Below, piece by piece: positions 1 through 9,207 of a stretch of 24,740 nt of DNA (position 1 is its first letter; every line of letters begins with the position of its first letter). Below the pieces are notes generated by a model. It searched no databases. It saw only the letters and a list, made by a program, of their open reading frames with translations, and was not told the origin of the DNA. This stretch comes from a virus. Both the position numbers and the translations under genes were made by a program. Where the stretch lies: IMG/VR virus record IMGVR_UViG_3300037189_016931, positions 1-24,740 of that record, one strand, 5' to 3'.

Positions 1-490
1 CCTTACGATTAAGATCGTAGTCTTGAACCATGCCTGCGCGCTTTTTATCAAACTGAGCAAGCTTGTCCTTGTCCATGGCTGCGTTTCGATCAAGCACACT
101 GTTTGCCGCCTGAATGGAGTTGCCGCCTTGAAAAGCTGCGCCTAAAGAGGCAAGCGCTGCCGCTGTGTTCCCCCTCCAATCATAACCACCTAACTCATCC
201 TCAAGCTTTTTTCTGTTCTCGTCTGAGTAATCGCCGTAGTCGAATTTCTGTGGCATAATGTCCGGATTTTTTTTCATTATGTAATCACTTACAATTGGGT
301 CCATAGATTTTGGAGCAGCGTCGAGATTTGGCGGAGCCATTTTCATCTGAGGAGGTGTTGCCGCTGGCATAATCGGAGCCTCAACCTCTTGCGGTTGAAA
401 CTCACCCATGCCCATAGGCGGGAGTGGATCTTGCTTGTATTCAGGGTCAAGGCTTGCGAGTAAATATTCTAGATCTTGATTTCTAGGCAT
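1..490 (-). CDS. Internal virion-type protein, 3' end cut by window edge
   Basis: An open frame runs from an ATG at 490 to the window edge without a stop, giving about 163 codons of a longer protein. It starts MPRNQDLEYLLASLDPEY, then has a Pro/Met-rich linker (about residues 24-62, with PPMGMGEF and MKMAPPN), a Lys/Asp-rich part, and an Ala/Gly/Gln-rich helix (AALASLGAAFQGG) followed by a charged helix. Its ATG overlaps the stop of the preceding gene by 8 bases (ATGCCTAG), so translation is probably coupled. I recognise no domain. Position after two other Gln/Ala-rich proteins at the end of the tail genes suggests an internal or ejected virion protein; that is inference from gene order. Confidence 0.75.
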   Translation of the reverse strand, partial: MPRNQDLEYLLASLDPEYKQDPLPPMGMGEFQPQEVEAPIMPAATPPQMKMAPPNLDAAPKSMDPIVSDYIMKKNPDIMPQKFDYGDYSDENRKKLEDELGGYDWRGNTAAALASLGAAFQGGNSIQAANSVLDRNAAMDKDKLAQFDKKRAGMVQDYDLNRK

Positions 491-1598
491 TTTTCTTTCC
501 TTTCGAATAACCATAACGATGTCCGGTGATGTCGTCGAGAAAAGCAGCCGCATCGAAGTCACCGTCATCGCTTGTGTGCTTGCGCTTAAGCATTTCAGGC
601 ACGTCATCCTTTTTTATTACCATCTCACCAGGCTGAAGCATGTGAGGCATGGTGTCTTGATCGCTCGGGTCGCCCATAACAAGCCCACCCTCTTTTTTCT
701 TTCCTAAGTACGCGCTTCCCACACCAAGCAATCCGCCCACAAGTTGATTTGTTGCGTTCGCTTGAGCCTGAGAGGCAGCGCCTTGATTTGCGGCGTTTTG
801 TGAAGCAATCCCGCTCTGCCCTGCCGCCTTTTTAAGTTTGTTGTCGTAGTTTTGCTGAATGAGATTTTTGTTGTACATCTGTTGCTGATTATTCGTGTTC
901 GCGTTTGCGTCTGAAACACCTTGCTTGGCTGCGAGGTTACTTGCTTGAGCGTCGTTTCTCGATTGAGTGTTAAACAGATTTGTCTGTTGCTGATTTTGCG
1001 CATTGAATTTAGAAATTGCATCTTGCGCGCCTGCGACAGTGGCCTTTTGATTAAAGTCTTGATTTTCAATATTGCCCGCTGTGGTTCCGCCCTGAATTAA
1101 TGCTTGAAGCGCTCTGTCTTGAGCTTGAGCCGCAATATCCGTCCCCCGCTGACTCGCTCGAGTCGCTGAGTCCTGTTGATTTTGCATCTGACTCATTAAC
1201 TCAAGTCCACTTCCCCCAAGGCCTCTTGTTTGGGCGTTTTGTAAAATCGCCTCACGTGAGCCTCGGGCCGCTGCGTCTTGCTCGGATTGAATCTTTCTCA
1301 AGTTCGCTTGATCTGTGAGCGTCATCCCGCCGTTATCAGAAATGTCCTGCAAGCCCTGAAGCGCCTGCATTTGAGCGTCCTTCAACTTTGGATCAAGGCT
1401 TATTCCACTAAGCGCAGACGGCCCAGCAAGCGCAGCCTGAGCATCCTCTGGCGTTAATACGCCCTGTTGCACGAGCTGTTGAAGTTGAACCTCAAGATCA
1501 ACCGTGTCTGGTGTTTGAATGTCCTTATAGTAGTCCGAAATGTTTGGGGCTTCGCCAGAGGACATAACCCCGCCCAGTAAACCATCTAATAATCCCAT
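483..1598 (-). CDS. Gln/Asn/Ala-rich internal virion (ejection-type) protein
   Basis: This 371-aa protein starts at an ATG preceded by AAGGA seven bases upstream. The N-terminus is glycine-rich (MGLLDGLLGGVM), the middle (about 75-290) is very rich in Gln, Asn and Ala and likely helical (for example QMQNQQDSATRASQRG, NTNNQQQMYNKN). A short Gly/Leu segment follows (QLVGGLLGVGSAYLGKKK), then a tail with MLQPGEMVIKKDDVPEM, a pattern I associate with phage internal and tape-measure-like proteins. No enzyme motif is visible. It lies between a second Q/N-rich protein and a third at the window edge, the kind of trio that podoviruses eject with their DNA. The role is inferred from composition and position. 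Confidence 0.8.
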   Translation of the reverse strand: MGLLDGLLGGVMSSGEAPNISDYYKDIQTPDTVDLEVQLQQLVQQGVLTPEDAQAALAGPSALSGISLDPKLKDAQMQALQGLQDISDNGGMTLTDQANLRKIQSEQDAAARGSREAILQNAQTRGLGGSGLELMSQMQNQQDSATRASQRGTDIAAQAQDRALQALIQGGTTAGNIENQDFNQKATVAGAQDAISKFNAQNQQQTNLFNTQSRNDAQASNLAAKQGVSDANANTNNQQQMYNKNLIQQNYDNKLKKAAGQSGIASQNAANQGAASQAQANATNQLVGGLLGVGSAYLGKKKEGGLVMGDPSDQDTMPHMLQPGEMVIKKDDVPEMLKRKHTSDDGDFDAAAFLDDITGHRYGYSKGKKNA

Positions 1599-1602
1599 GT
1601 TT

Positions 1603-3012
1603 TTATCCTTTTTTGTTTAACGCAAATTGCTTGTTGTATCCTGCTGCGTTTTTAAAGTTGGCAATCGTATTTTCAAGGGCAAGCAAGCTTTTTTTGCTTA
1701 GCTCGTCGCCAGGCCTTGATTGAGAGTACTTTCTATACTCAGGAAGCCATTTCGATTCAATTTCCTCAAGCGTCGCCCCTTTTAAATTTGGATCAACTTG
1801 CGTAAACCCTAAGTTTTTACGTTCTTGATTGAGAAACTGCTCTGCGACACCTTTGTCTGTTTTGTATGTCTTTTGAAAGTCGGCATCCTTTTTCTCGATA
1901 TCTCCCTTAAGCCTTTCTTTATCGAAATTTGAGCCATACATTCCCGCCGTTCCTGCCTGAGAAATATTGGCTTGATCTAACAAGCCTTGCCCACCGGCAA
2001 GATCTGCAAGCGCCTGTGACCTTGCGTACTCTTCTTGTTTTGCTACGTTCCCAATGTTCATCGAGTTAACGTCACCCTGTTTTAAGTATGAGTTCGGATC
2101 AATTCCGTAGCCACGCACTCCGTCGGATAACCCAAGCGCGTCCATTGTTTCTTGATCTAAACCATAGGCATTGTCCCCAAGGTCTTGCGCAATCGCATTG
2201 TTTTTAGCCGTCGTACCGTCTCTCATTTCCTTAAGTCTCTGTTCAAGGCTTTTCCCCAAACTCTGGCTTGCGCTCGTTACCGCCCCTTGAGTTTGCTGTC
2301 TTGTCGCATCTGTTTGTGATTTAATATCGGCAGCCTTTTGCTGTGCAGCTAAATTGTTTTGAGCTAAAACATCTTGAGTTACATCTTGATTTGCGTTTGC
2401 AGCCTGAGCAAGCTTCTCTCGTCCCCCGCCAGTCTGTAAAAGAATGTTGTCAAAGTTATTGATTCCCGCAGTTCTAGGCTTTGAATTAATTTGAGTAACA
2501 AGTCCCTGTCGTCCTTCTTCAGTGTTTGAGGCCTCAACGTTTTGTTTCGCAGTAGAAAGCTTTTTCCCCGCATCGTTATACTGCTCAGACAAATCCTGAA
2601 GGCTGTTCGGCCCTCCGTACTGAGCGTTATAAGCCGACTTGATTTGCTCTTTTTCTTGATCGCCAAGAGTTTCCGCCTGATTCACTTTCCCAAGCACGCC
2701 TTGATCAATCGTTTGAGCGCTCCCGGCTTTTTGATTAAACTCGTTGTTTAAGTTATTAACGCTCTCGCGCGCTTGATTTGCACTGCTTGTGATAACACCC
2801 GAAGCTTGATCGCCAAGCTTTTCAGCCTGAGGCTTATTTGCGTTAATATATTGGTTTATCCCAACGAAATTGCTTCCCCTGTCCGGTGCTGTGGGGGCTT
2901 GAGGCGCTCCCGAAACTCCTCCGCCTTGAATAACGCCACTTCCTTGCGGCCCGGTCTGTTGAGGCGCGTTCGGATCTTGCTGTTCTAAGTCGTCATCTTC
3001 ATAATAGGCCAA
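1603..3012 (-). CDS. Gln/Asn-rich internal virion (ejection-type) protein
   Basis: This is a 469-aa protein with a TTG start (codons TTG GCC TAT TAT) supported by GAGGAGAG four bases upstream. It opens with an acidic MAYYEDDDLEQQ, a Pro/Gly-rich linker to about residue 45, then a long helical Gln/Asn/Ala/Ser region with heptad-like stretches (about 50-300) and a more charged C-terminal third with QERKNLGFTQVDPN. No catalytic motif, signal peptide or membrane segment is evident. It follows a small unknown gene and the nozzle gene and is four bases from the next Q/N-rich gene. Gene order suggests an internal core protein released during DNA entry; the sequence alone does not prove it. Confidence 0.8.
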   Translation of the reverse strand: MAYYEDDDLEQQDPNAPQQTGPQGSGVIQGGGVSGAPQAPTAPDRGSNFVGINQYINANKPQAEKLGDQASGVITSSANQARESVNNLNNEFNQKAGSAQTIDQGVLGKVNQAETLGDQEKEQIKSAYNAQYGGPNSLQDLSEQYNDAGKKLSTAKQNVEASNTEEGRQGLVTQINSKPRTAGINNFDNILLQTGGGREKLAQAANANQDVTQDVLAQNNLAAQQKAADIKSQTDATRQQTQGAVTSASQSLGKSLEQRLKEMRDGTTAKNNAIAQDLGDNAYGLDQETMDALGLSDGVRGYGIDPNSYLKQGDVNSMNIGNVAKQEEYARSQALADLAGGQGLLDQANISQAGTAGMYGSNFDKERLKGDIEKKDADFQKTYKTDKGVAEQFLNQERKNLGFTQVDPNLKGATLEEIESKWLPEYRKYSQSRPGDELSKKSLLALENTIANFKNAAGYNKQFALNKKG

Positions 3013-3033
3013 GGGTCTCTCCTCGTTAAATAT

Positions 3034-3438
3034 TTAAGAAACAAGCAGCCTCACAACATAAGTGGTAGAAGCGGCAAGCCCGGTGATAGGAAATATTCGA
3101 ATTGTGCTGTTATCTTCAACCCAAGGAACGTACACCGCTCCGGTCGCAGGCTCATAAGTCGCACGGTTATAAACCTGTAAAACCTGTACTCCTGTCGCCT
3201 TAACCTTAAGAAGACTCGTGAATTCAACGTTATCCATGGTCGGGTAGGTCGATGGGGTTTTGTAAATCAGCTCTTTTATAAAACAAGAAACGTTGTCCTC
3301 AAACGTGATGTTCTTATTTAGGCTCTGATAAACAGACTCCATAAAGTTATTAAGCGTGTCGATTAAAGGATTCACCCAGCTCGGGGCGTCCTTTAAGTCT
3401 TCTCTTAGAATTTTCTTTTGCGGCGGTAATCTTCCCAT
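3034..3438 (-). CDS. Small tail-associated protein, unknown
   Basis: A 134-aa protein with an ATG start and AGG six bases upstream. The N-terminal third is helical (LREDLKDAPSWVNPLIDTLNNFMESVYQ), while the last 80 residues look like beta strands ending FPITGLAASTTYVVRLLV. That arrangement, a short helix joined to a beta domain, occurs in small podovirus tail or fibre-attachment proteins. It lies directly after the nozzle-type gene and before the internal virion proteins, so a virion role is likely. I do not recognise a named family. Confidence 0.75.
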   Translation of the reverse strand: MGRLPPQKKILREDLKDAPSWVNPLIDTLNNFMESVYQSLNKNITFEDNVSCFIKELIYKTPSTYPTMDNVEFTSLLKVKATGVQVLQVYNRATYEPATGAVYVPWVEDNSTIRIFPITGLAASTTYVVRLLVS

Positions 3439-3441
3439 TTT

Positions 3442-6117
3442 CTACCTAAATCTGCTCGACATTTGGTTATAAACTATCGAAACACCCTGCAAGCTAAACC
3501 CCGTAAACGCCTCTTGAGTTCTTAAGCTTAAAATCAACCAACTTGCCCTTTGTTTCTCTCGAGGCACATAGGTTCTTAGTACGTTTTGCCCGCCAAGAGG
3601 ACTTCCCCACGGAAACATCCCCCAGCTTGAGCTTCCCCAGCCCGAGCTTGAAACGTTTGCAACCATAACTGTCTCCCCGCTTGATTCAATGTTCGTTGAA
3701 AAGGTCGCATCGATTTCACGAAAGGCCGCATTTCTGAAAAATAATGAAATTTCTGAAAACTGTTTTAATATCCCAGGGTTTTCACAATCAAGCGGAGCCC
3801 ATTGAATAAAATTATCAATAGGAACATAAACGGCCGCAGCTCCCGCGATAAGGCCTGAGGTTTCAGAGATGACAAGGTCATTTCCATTAATCTCTTCAAT
3901 TAACGCCACTCGATCACCCTGCTTAATCGACATCCCAACCGAAACATCCGCCACGCTTGAAAGCGTTATCTCTGTGTCTGAATCAACAGCGCTAATTGTG
4001 ACTGCGTACTCCTCGTCTGCGTAGTCCGCGTTTGTATAGTTTTTTCTCTCAATTAAAATCTGACCTGAGTCAGTTTGCGCCATAAATAACTTATTCACGG
4101 CAGAGTTCACAACGCCACACGTTCTATTCATCACCCATCTCGTCCACGAATCAGTGAGAGAGTTATAAACATAAGCCTGAGTTGCAAACTCGTCCGTAGT
4201 CTCAGTCACTGTGAAAAATAAATACTGTCTTGCTGATTCATACGCCACGCCAAAAGAGGCGGTCGCAAAATTCGTGTATTGCTCACTTGATAACTCAAGT
4301 AATACGTTTTCAATCGGAACACTCATAATCTGCACGCCTGAATCGCTAACTGCACAAATTCCTTGAGTCGTAAAACAAAACACCTGGTTATTAAACGGCA
4401 CCGCGCTCTCAGGAGCTTTAAGCGTCACCGTGTTATCAACGAGAGAAACTGTAAAATTTGAAAACGTCTCGCCTGATAGTCTATAGATCCCGTCTGTTTT
4501 AAAAAAGAATATCCCGTCCCTTAGGGCCACAACCCGCTGAATTGGGAAGTTCGCAGATCCGATATCAAAATAAGTATAAATTGGAACGGCCTCGACAAGA
4601 CCTGGCTTTGAAATCACCACGCGGTTTTGACGTGCATCGTTTTCAGATATTACCGTGGTGCCTGAGGTTGGAAGCTCGGGACTAAACGAGTCGCCGTTTG
4701 TGCTTGTCGCACTAAATGCACTCCCGCCAATAGATCTTTCCTCAAAAAGAATCTGTCCAGGAAGATCCTCAACGCCTGAGGTGTAATAAGCATAAAGCGT
4801 GGTGTTTGACGAGCTCGTGTTGATAATTTCGATTAAATTTAAAGCCGTCTGATTTATATTTTGTCCCGGCGTGCCTGAAACATCAACCAAAAAAGTATTC
4901 GTCGCAACTGTTTGCGTGGAGCCCGCCCAGTAATTCACCCCACCGATTGTAAATCTATCTTGAAACTCAACACTCACGGTGCCTGTCGCTGTGGCGTTTG
5001 CCGTGAGCGTAACTTGAGTGCCTGAGTCGATTGATAATATTGTAGCGTTGGTCGGAATGCCGGTGCCTACAGCGCGCATGCCTACGTTTAAATCGGCAGT
5101 CGATGCGATACCTGTCAAAATAGCAGACGCATTCGTTGTCCCCACCGACGCGTCCACGTAGTAACCAAGAGAGGGCGATTCAACTGAGATCAAAGCGATT
5201 GTGAGTCTTTGCTTTTGTCTAACGTTTGCATAAAAAGCCGACCCCTTGAAGATGTCCATATCAAGAGCAAAGGGCGGCTCATCATTCGCATTTGCAATGC
5301 CCTCTTGACTCGGACTCGTGTAAAGAGTTGCTCTCATGAGCGAGTAGGGCGTTTGATCAAGCACAGTGAAACTTTTTGCAGAAATCTCACCACTTGTCGG
5401 ATTGCCCTCAATCACTAGTTGCAGTTCGTCTGAGGGCTCGACCGTTTCAGGAGTTACGGAAAGTGATCTATAAATTTGATAAAAATACTCAGTCGTAATC
5501 GAGCTTGGGATTGCAAACGTCAAGCTCACATCTCTTGATCCGCCAGAACTGTTTGGAACAACCACACGCTGAGAGGGGCTTCCAATCACTAAATTGTTGT
5601 TCGCATCTCGATAGCCCCAAACCATGCGATAGGCAACGGCTGTGGTGTCGAGTAAAAATCCACTCCCACCCGTGAGGCTTGCTGTTCCGCCAAGAGCGCG
5701 AACCACACCCGCCTTTCTTGGAGTTGAACTGATTGAGTCGATTTTAAAAACACCTTCATCCGTTGTGAAATAAAAATTCTTTAAAGCCTCAAGGCTTCGC
5801 ATTTTATAGCCAGAGGCAGGATCTGTATAGGTGCCAGAGTAATCAACCCACACACCGCTCCCTGAATCATAAGCAAGCTTATTGTCGTAGTTTGTAATAA
5901 GGCTTGAGGCGTAGTTAAAAATCTTATTCACTTGGCCTGTGCCTACGGTGAGCGGATCGCCGTATTGAGTTTGTCCGCGACGAGAATCGATCTTTGATTT
6001 TGAATTAATAACGACGTTATCTGCAACCTCAAGCGCTCCGGGCGGGACGCCAGAGAGATTGTTCGGGCTTGTGTAAAGTCCCTTTAGTTGTAATTCGAGC
6101 TTTTGACTCTCTTGCAT
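3442..6117 (-). CDS. Tail nozzle / tail tubular B-like protein
   Basis: At 891 aa this is the largest protein in the window. The N-terminus (about 15-50: GLYTSPNNLSGVPPGALEVADN followed by a KSKIDSRRGQ segment) resembles the start of podoviral nozzle-type tail proteins, in which an opening is followed by repeated blade-like beta modules. Repeated hydrophobic strands such as RDGIFFFKTDGIYRLSG, QVFCFTTQGICAVSD and ARQYLFFTVTE fit a beta-propeller. Two segments, near 320-390 and 700-775, share a pattern around VGM with TQVTLTANAT or TEITLSS and may be inserted beta domains. The ATG follows the adaptor stop (TAGATG) with GGGG upstream. T7 gp12 is a similar-size functional analogue; homology is inferred. 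Confidence 0.72.
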   Translation of the reverse strand: MQESQKLELQLKGLYTSPNNLSGVPPGALEVADNVVINSKSKIDSRRGQTQYGDPLTVGTGQVNKIFNYASSLITNYDNKLAYDSGSGVWVDYSGTYTDPASGYKMRSLEALKNFYFTTDEGVFKIDSISSTPRKAGVVRALGGTASLTGGSGFLLDTTAVAYRMVWGYRDANNNLVIGSPSQRVVVPNSSGGSRDVSLTFAIPSSITTEYFYQIYRSLSVTPETVEPSDELQLVIEGNPTSGEISAKSFTVLDQTPYSLMRATLYTSPSQEGIANANDEPPFALDMDIFKGSAFYANVRQKQRLTIALISVESPSLGYYVDASVGTTNASAILTGIASTADLNVGMRAVGTGIPTNATILSIDSGTQVTLTANATATGTVSVEFQDRFTIGGVNYWAGSTQTVATNTFLVDVSGTPGQNINQTALNLIEIINTSSSNTTLYAYYTSGVEDLPGQILFEERSIGGSAFSATSTNGDSFSPELPTSGTTVISENDARQNRVVISKPGLVEAVPIYTYFDIGSANFPIQRVVALRDGIFFFKTDGIYRLSGETFSNFTVSLVDNTVTLKAPESAVPFNNQVFCFTTQGICAVSDSGVQIMSVPIENVLLELSSEQYTNFATASFGVAYESARQYLFFTVTETTDEFATQAYVYNSLTDSWTRWVMNRTCGVVNSAVNKLFMAQTDSGQILIERKNYTNADYADEEYAVTISAVDSDTEITLSSVADVSVGMSIKQGDRVALIEEINGNDLVISETSGLIAGAAAVYVPIDNFIQWAPLDCENPGILKQFSEISLFFRNAAFREIDATFSTNIESSGETVMVANVSSSGWGSSSWGMFPWGSPLGGQNVLRTYVPREKQRASWLILSLRTQEAFTGFSLQGVSIVYNQMSSRFR

Positions 6118-7056
6118 CTAACAACCCCAGCCTCTTCGTCTAACCCCTGACCACAGTCTTAGCCCCCCGTCCGGAGACATTACTTTTTTTACAGAGCCAT
6201 CGACTCTTTGAGAAATCATGATCAAAAGATTTTGTTTTAAAACTTCAGCCTCGGCTTGTGCGGCCTTTTGCCCCTCCCGGTCGCCAAGACCCTCTAAACA
6301 TTTCACCGCTGTTAGTTGCGCAAGATAGTTGTGCGCTTCAATTGGGATTTGAGGAACCGCAGAGTAACCAAGCTCAGAAATGTAATCACCAACCTCAATC
6401 CCATCGACTGAGGATAAAGCTATCGAAGGTGAGCTGATTGCTGTGATTGTTGTGCCTTCGTTTGTTGTGGCGAAGTTTGGTTCACTAGAGACCGAGTTTA
6501 ATTCTGTTCCAACTTCCCAGGCGTAGGGAACGAAATCCATAACAACCGTATTCGTCAAAGTATCAACCGATTGCACTTGTCCATATTGAGTTGGCGAAGC
6601 AAGCACTAAGGTTCTTCGATAGTAATAAAGCCTAAGATTTGAATTCACCGGAACTGAAGTGTTCGGGTAGAGAATAATGTCGTTTCCTTGAACATAAAAC
6701 CCGGCAAGAGTCGCGTAGTTAAAAAAACCCACGCCAGATACAACATCAAGGTCTATTCTCGGAAGATTAACTAAAACAAGCGGACTTGTCTGCTGCATAA
6801 AACAAACAGATCTTAGTTTTGCGCCGACTGCGTTTTTCGGAATCGAAATCACCCCGTCTGCTGTCGATAAAACATCCTCGTAATCGACGAAGTACTCCTC
6901 CCTTGTTGACATAATAAGAGGAACCACCTCGGTCTGAAGCGAATCGTTCGCAAGCGCTGAAAAATCTTGATCCGTATAGGTCAATTGACTTGTCGGGACC
7001 GAGCACGCACGTTTAACGTTTTTTATTAATTCTTCGGTGTTGTATTGGGGTTTCAA
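6118..7056 (-). CDS. Head-tail adaptor-type protein
   Basis: A 312-aa protein starting at TTG (TTG AAA CCC CAA) with AAGGGG five bases upstream; no ATG is suitably placed. The N-terminus is helical (YNTEELIKNVKRACSVP...LTYTDQDFSALANDSLQTEVVPLIMSTREEYFVDYED), followed by beta strands and a C-terminal helix containing PIEAHNYLAQLTAVKCLEGLGD. Helical ends around a beta centre, size, and position immediately before the nozzle gene match podovirus adaptor or gatekeeper proteins (T7 gp11 role). The gene ends exactly one base before the nozzle gene begins. Assignment rests on layout and secondary-structure impression. Confidence 0.65.
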   Translation of the reverse strand: MKPQYNTEELIKNVKRACSVPTSQLTYTDQDFSALANDSLQTEVVPLIMSTREEYFVDYEDVLSTADGVISIPKNAVGAKLRSVCFMQQTSPLVLVNLPRIDLDVVSGVGFFNYATLAGFYVQGNDIILYPNTSVPVNSNLRLYYYRRTLVLASPTQYGQVQSVDTLTNTVVMDFVPYAWEVGTELNSVSSEPNFATTNEGTTITAISSPSIALSSVDGIEVGDYISELGYSAVPQIPIEAHNYLAQLTAVKCLEGLGDREGQKAAQAEAEVLKQNLLIMISQRVDGSVKKVMSPDGGLRLWSGVRRRGWGC

Positions 7057-7057
7057 A

Positions 7058-7291
7058 TTAACCCCTTAGTTTCAACAAGCGTTTTTTAAGCTTATCCTCA
7101 GGACCTTCCATTTCATCTTCCATGCCCACGCCTTCCATTTCACTCTCCATAGGCTCAGCTTCGATCTTCATGACTTCGACCTCGGGCTTTTTTCTCCCCA
7201 AGCGCTCACCAAAGTCGTCCTCTGAGTACTTCATGTGATCTTGAAGTTCTTCCATAAGCTCTTTTATGATTTGCATTTCGTCTCTTTCCAT
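7058..7291 (-). CDS. Small acidic Met/Glu-rich protein, unknown
   Basis: A 77-aa protein with a strong ribosome-binding site (AAGGGGAGATT before ATG). It is dominated by Glu, Met, Asp and Lys: a charged helix (MQIIKELMEELQDHMKYSED), an acidic Met-rich middle (EPMESEMEGVGMEDEMEGPED), then a basic end (KLKKRLLKLRG). No known motif. It is packed between a beta-rich protein and the adaptor, so it is probably made late. It could be an assembly chaperone or an adaptor partner; the sequence does not decide. Confidence 0.65.
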   Translation of the reverse strand: MERDEMQIIKELMEELQDHMKYSEDDFGERLGRKKPEVEVMKIEAEPMESEMEGVGMEDEMEGPEDKLKKRLLKLRG

Positions 7292-7300
7292 AATCTCCCC

Positions 7301-7672
7301 TTAAACTTGATATTGTGTTTTAAAAACCGCTCGACCATTTACTGTTTGCTCGGCGCTCGTTCCACTATGAGTGAAAACAACCCTCAACCAATTAAATCCG
7401 ATCTCTGATATGTTATAGAAAATCGAGTCAGACGCTTCGGCTGTGATCACCTCGCTTGAACCGTCAACATCCGTCCAATTCGTTGGAGTTTGTCCTATCG
7501 GATCGTCTGAGGATTGAAGCTTAAACGTTCCCGACACCGTTAAGCTTGTCGCAACATAAGTAATCTGCATTGAACCGAGCTTATAATCTCCAACCCACAT
7601 TGCGTCGCTTGAGTAATCAGAGTTTGCCGCCACTAAGCGGTTGTTAAAGATAACGAGATTTTGGTTTTGCAT
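7301..7672 (-). CDS. Small beta-sandwich virion protein
   Basis: A 123-aa protein made of alternating strands, with FKLQSSDDPIGQTPTNWTDVDGSS in the middle and VNGRAVFKTQYQV at the end. The pattern of a short strand, a deviation or difference term and LQSSDDP...NWTDV is common in small phage structural proteins of jelly-roll or Ig-like fold. A similar design (QGSLDGTNFKALD) is seen in the 113-aa protein at 9208-9549, so these may be paralogous decoration or fibre-associated subunits. The ATG lies two bases after the previous stop. Confidence 0.65.
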   Translation of the reverse strand: MQNQNLVIFNNRLVAANSDYSSDAMWVGDYKLGSMQITYVATSLTVSGTFKLQSSDDPIGQTPTNWTDVDGSSEVITAEASDSIFYNISEIGFNWLRVVFTHSGTSAEQTVNGRAVFKTQYQV

Positions 7673-7673
7673 C

Positions 7674-7859
7674 TTATTTCATCCCCATTTTTTTCAACAT
7701 TCGCTTAAAAACGCCGTCGTATTTGTCGCCGCTTTTAATTTTTCTATTTTTCGGATAAACTTTAATTTCCTCGTCACCGAAAATCTTCACGTCAGAGAGA
7801 TCTTTTGTAACCACCACTTTTTTTACAATGTTGTTTGTAACAACGACCGCCTTAATCAT
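7674..7859 (-). CDS. Small basic protein, unknown
   Basis: A 61-aa protein with GAGG six bases before its ATG, sitting between two structural genes with only 1-3 bases on either side. The first half is Val/Lys-rich (MIKAVVVTNNIVKKVVVTKDL) and likely forms a beta hairpin; the C-terminus is basic and Met-rich (GVFKRMLKKMGMK). The clean ribosome-binding site and tight packing support a real gene. No family is recognised. Confidence 0.6.
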   Translation of the reverse strand: MIKAVVVTNNIVKKVVVTKDLSDVKIFGDEEIKVYPKNRKIKSGDKYDGVFKRMLKKMGMK

Positions 7860-7862
7860 TCG

Positions 7863-9206
7863 TTACCTCGCACTTGTTCTTAGTGAGTTGAAATAGAGCC
7901 AATCAACGGCAATAGAGCGTGATGTTGTTCCGGCAGATTTTTCAATTTTCGCTCCGTAAAAAAAGAAATCGCCCGCGCCTGGAAGGCCAGAGCTCACAGT
8001 ATTTGTAAGTGTTCCGTCGATATAAAACTGAGCTTGTGTTCCCGCCTGATTAACAATGATCACAAAAACTTGATTGACTGTGTTTGACGGAGCAATGCCA
8101 GTATCAACAGCGGCGCGCACCCCAGCGTCAGCAACGACCGCTTCCCAACGTCCGCCGTTCACCGAGTGTGTGTAGCGAAAATAAATGCCGTCTGTCATAT
8201 CCCCGGAATTTGGGTTGTCCAAAAAACCAATGTAAGCTGTATATGTGTTAGTTCCATCTGACAGACCAGACGTGAGCGCAGAACGAAAACCACAACGGAG
8301 TTGATTCGTTCCGGCCATGATTGTTCCAGAATTATAAATCATTGCTCTGGCGGTGGTCCCTGAGCCCAAAACCATTTCAAAAACGCCGAGACAATTTTCA
8401 GTGCTGTTTACTCCTGTCACCGAGTCGTTAGAGTTTACTTGACCAGTTCCGCCCCCAGCGTTTGCCGCGATGTTAAGAGTAGCCCTGTCGTTTTGACAAA
8501 AGTCAGTCCAAAAGGCAGCTTGTCGATCTAGATTTAGCGCCCAATCATAAATCATCTCTTTTTCATTTAAAGCAGTTTGCAGATCTGTTTGATCTGAAAG
8601 CGTGCCTGTAATTCCGCCCCATGCGGTGCTGGGGCTTTGCCAACTCAAAATTCCCGAACCGTCGGTCTGAAGAAATTGTCCTGTTGACCCGTCCGCATTT
8701 GGCAACACATAATCCGTCGTTCCGCCCAAAGCAGGATCAACACTAAATCCTACGTAGTCTGCCTCGTCATCATTCCACAACTTTAAAGCGTTTCCGGATG
8801 AGTCAGAGAATAAATTTATATTTCCATAAAAATTAAAATCACCGCCGGGGGTGCTGCTGGAAAACGCAATTTGACTAGTGTTACCCTGTATTGATGTCGT
8901 CCTTAGACTTTGAAAATACCCAGTGAGCCATCTTTTTGCGCTTGCGCCTAAGTCGATTGAGCCATTTGTTGCAGGAATAATCGAGGCATTGACTGCCGTG
9001 GAAGCGAGGTTATCAAGCGCAGTTGTTGCCCCAACGCTCCCGGCCTGTAAAACATAAACAGCGCCGTCCCATAAATATAAATCCGAAGCGTCCTCATCAA
9101 TATAAACAATTCCAATCTCTCCCGTTACGGGGAAGGCGGCATACGTGGCGTAGGGCTCAACCCTTTGCTCTCCGCTTGCTGGGGGGATGTTTATATAGTG
9201 AGACAA
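7863..9206 (-). CDS. Tail fibre protein with lectin-like C-terminal domain
   Basis: I place the start at TTG 9206, one base after the preceding TAA, with GAGG six bases upstream; this gives 447 aa beginning MSHYINIPPASGEQ. A longer frame to 9278 would run deep into the preceding gene. The N-terminal part (GIVYIDEDASDLYLWDGAVYVL) is a typical fibre attachment or collar module. The middle contains ASAKRWLTGYFQSLRT and YVLPNADGSTGQFLQTDGSG, common fibre-shaft motifs. The C-terminal 200 residues (from about ALNLDRQAAFWTDFC to the end) form a beta-rich domain with RWEAVVADAG and AQFYIDGTLTNTV, like concanavalin/LamG-type sugar-binding folds. It probably contacts the host surface. Confidence 0.75.
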   Translation of the reverse strand: MSHYINIPPASGEQRVEPYATYAAFPVTGEIGIVYIDEDASDLYLWDGAVYVLQAGSVGATTALDNLASTAVNASIIPATNGSIDLGASAKRWLTGYFQSLRTTSIQGNTSQIAFSSSTPGGDFNFYGNINLFSDSSGNALKLWNDDEADYVGFSVDPALGGTTDYVLPNADGSTGQFLQTDGSGILSWQSPSTAWGGITGTLSDQTDLQTALNEKEMIYDWALNLDRQAAFWTDFCQNDRATLNIAANAGGGTGQVNSNDSVTGVNSTENCLGVFEMVLGSGTTARAMIYNSGTIMAGTNQLRCGFRSALTSGLSDGTNTYTAYIGFLDNPNSGDMTDGIYFRYTHSVNGGRWEAVVADAGVRAAVDTGIAPSNTVNQVFVIIVNQAGTQAQFYIDGTLTNTVSSGLPGAGDFFFYGAKIEKSAGTTSRSIAVDWLYFNSLRTSAR

Positions 9207-9207
9207 A

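Noticed and set aside
519-707. Plus-strand frames across the minus-strand virion genes
   Set aside because: They lie fully inside strongly supported minus-strand genes, lack ribosome-binding sites and show no protein-like pattern.
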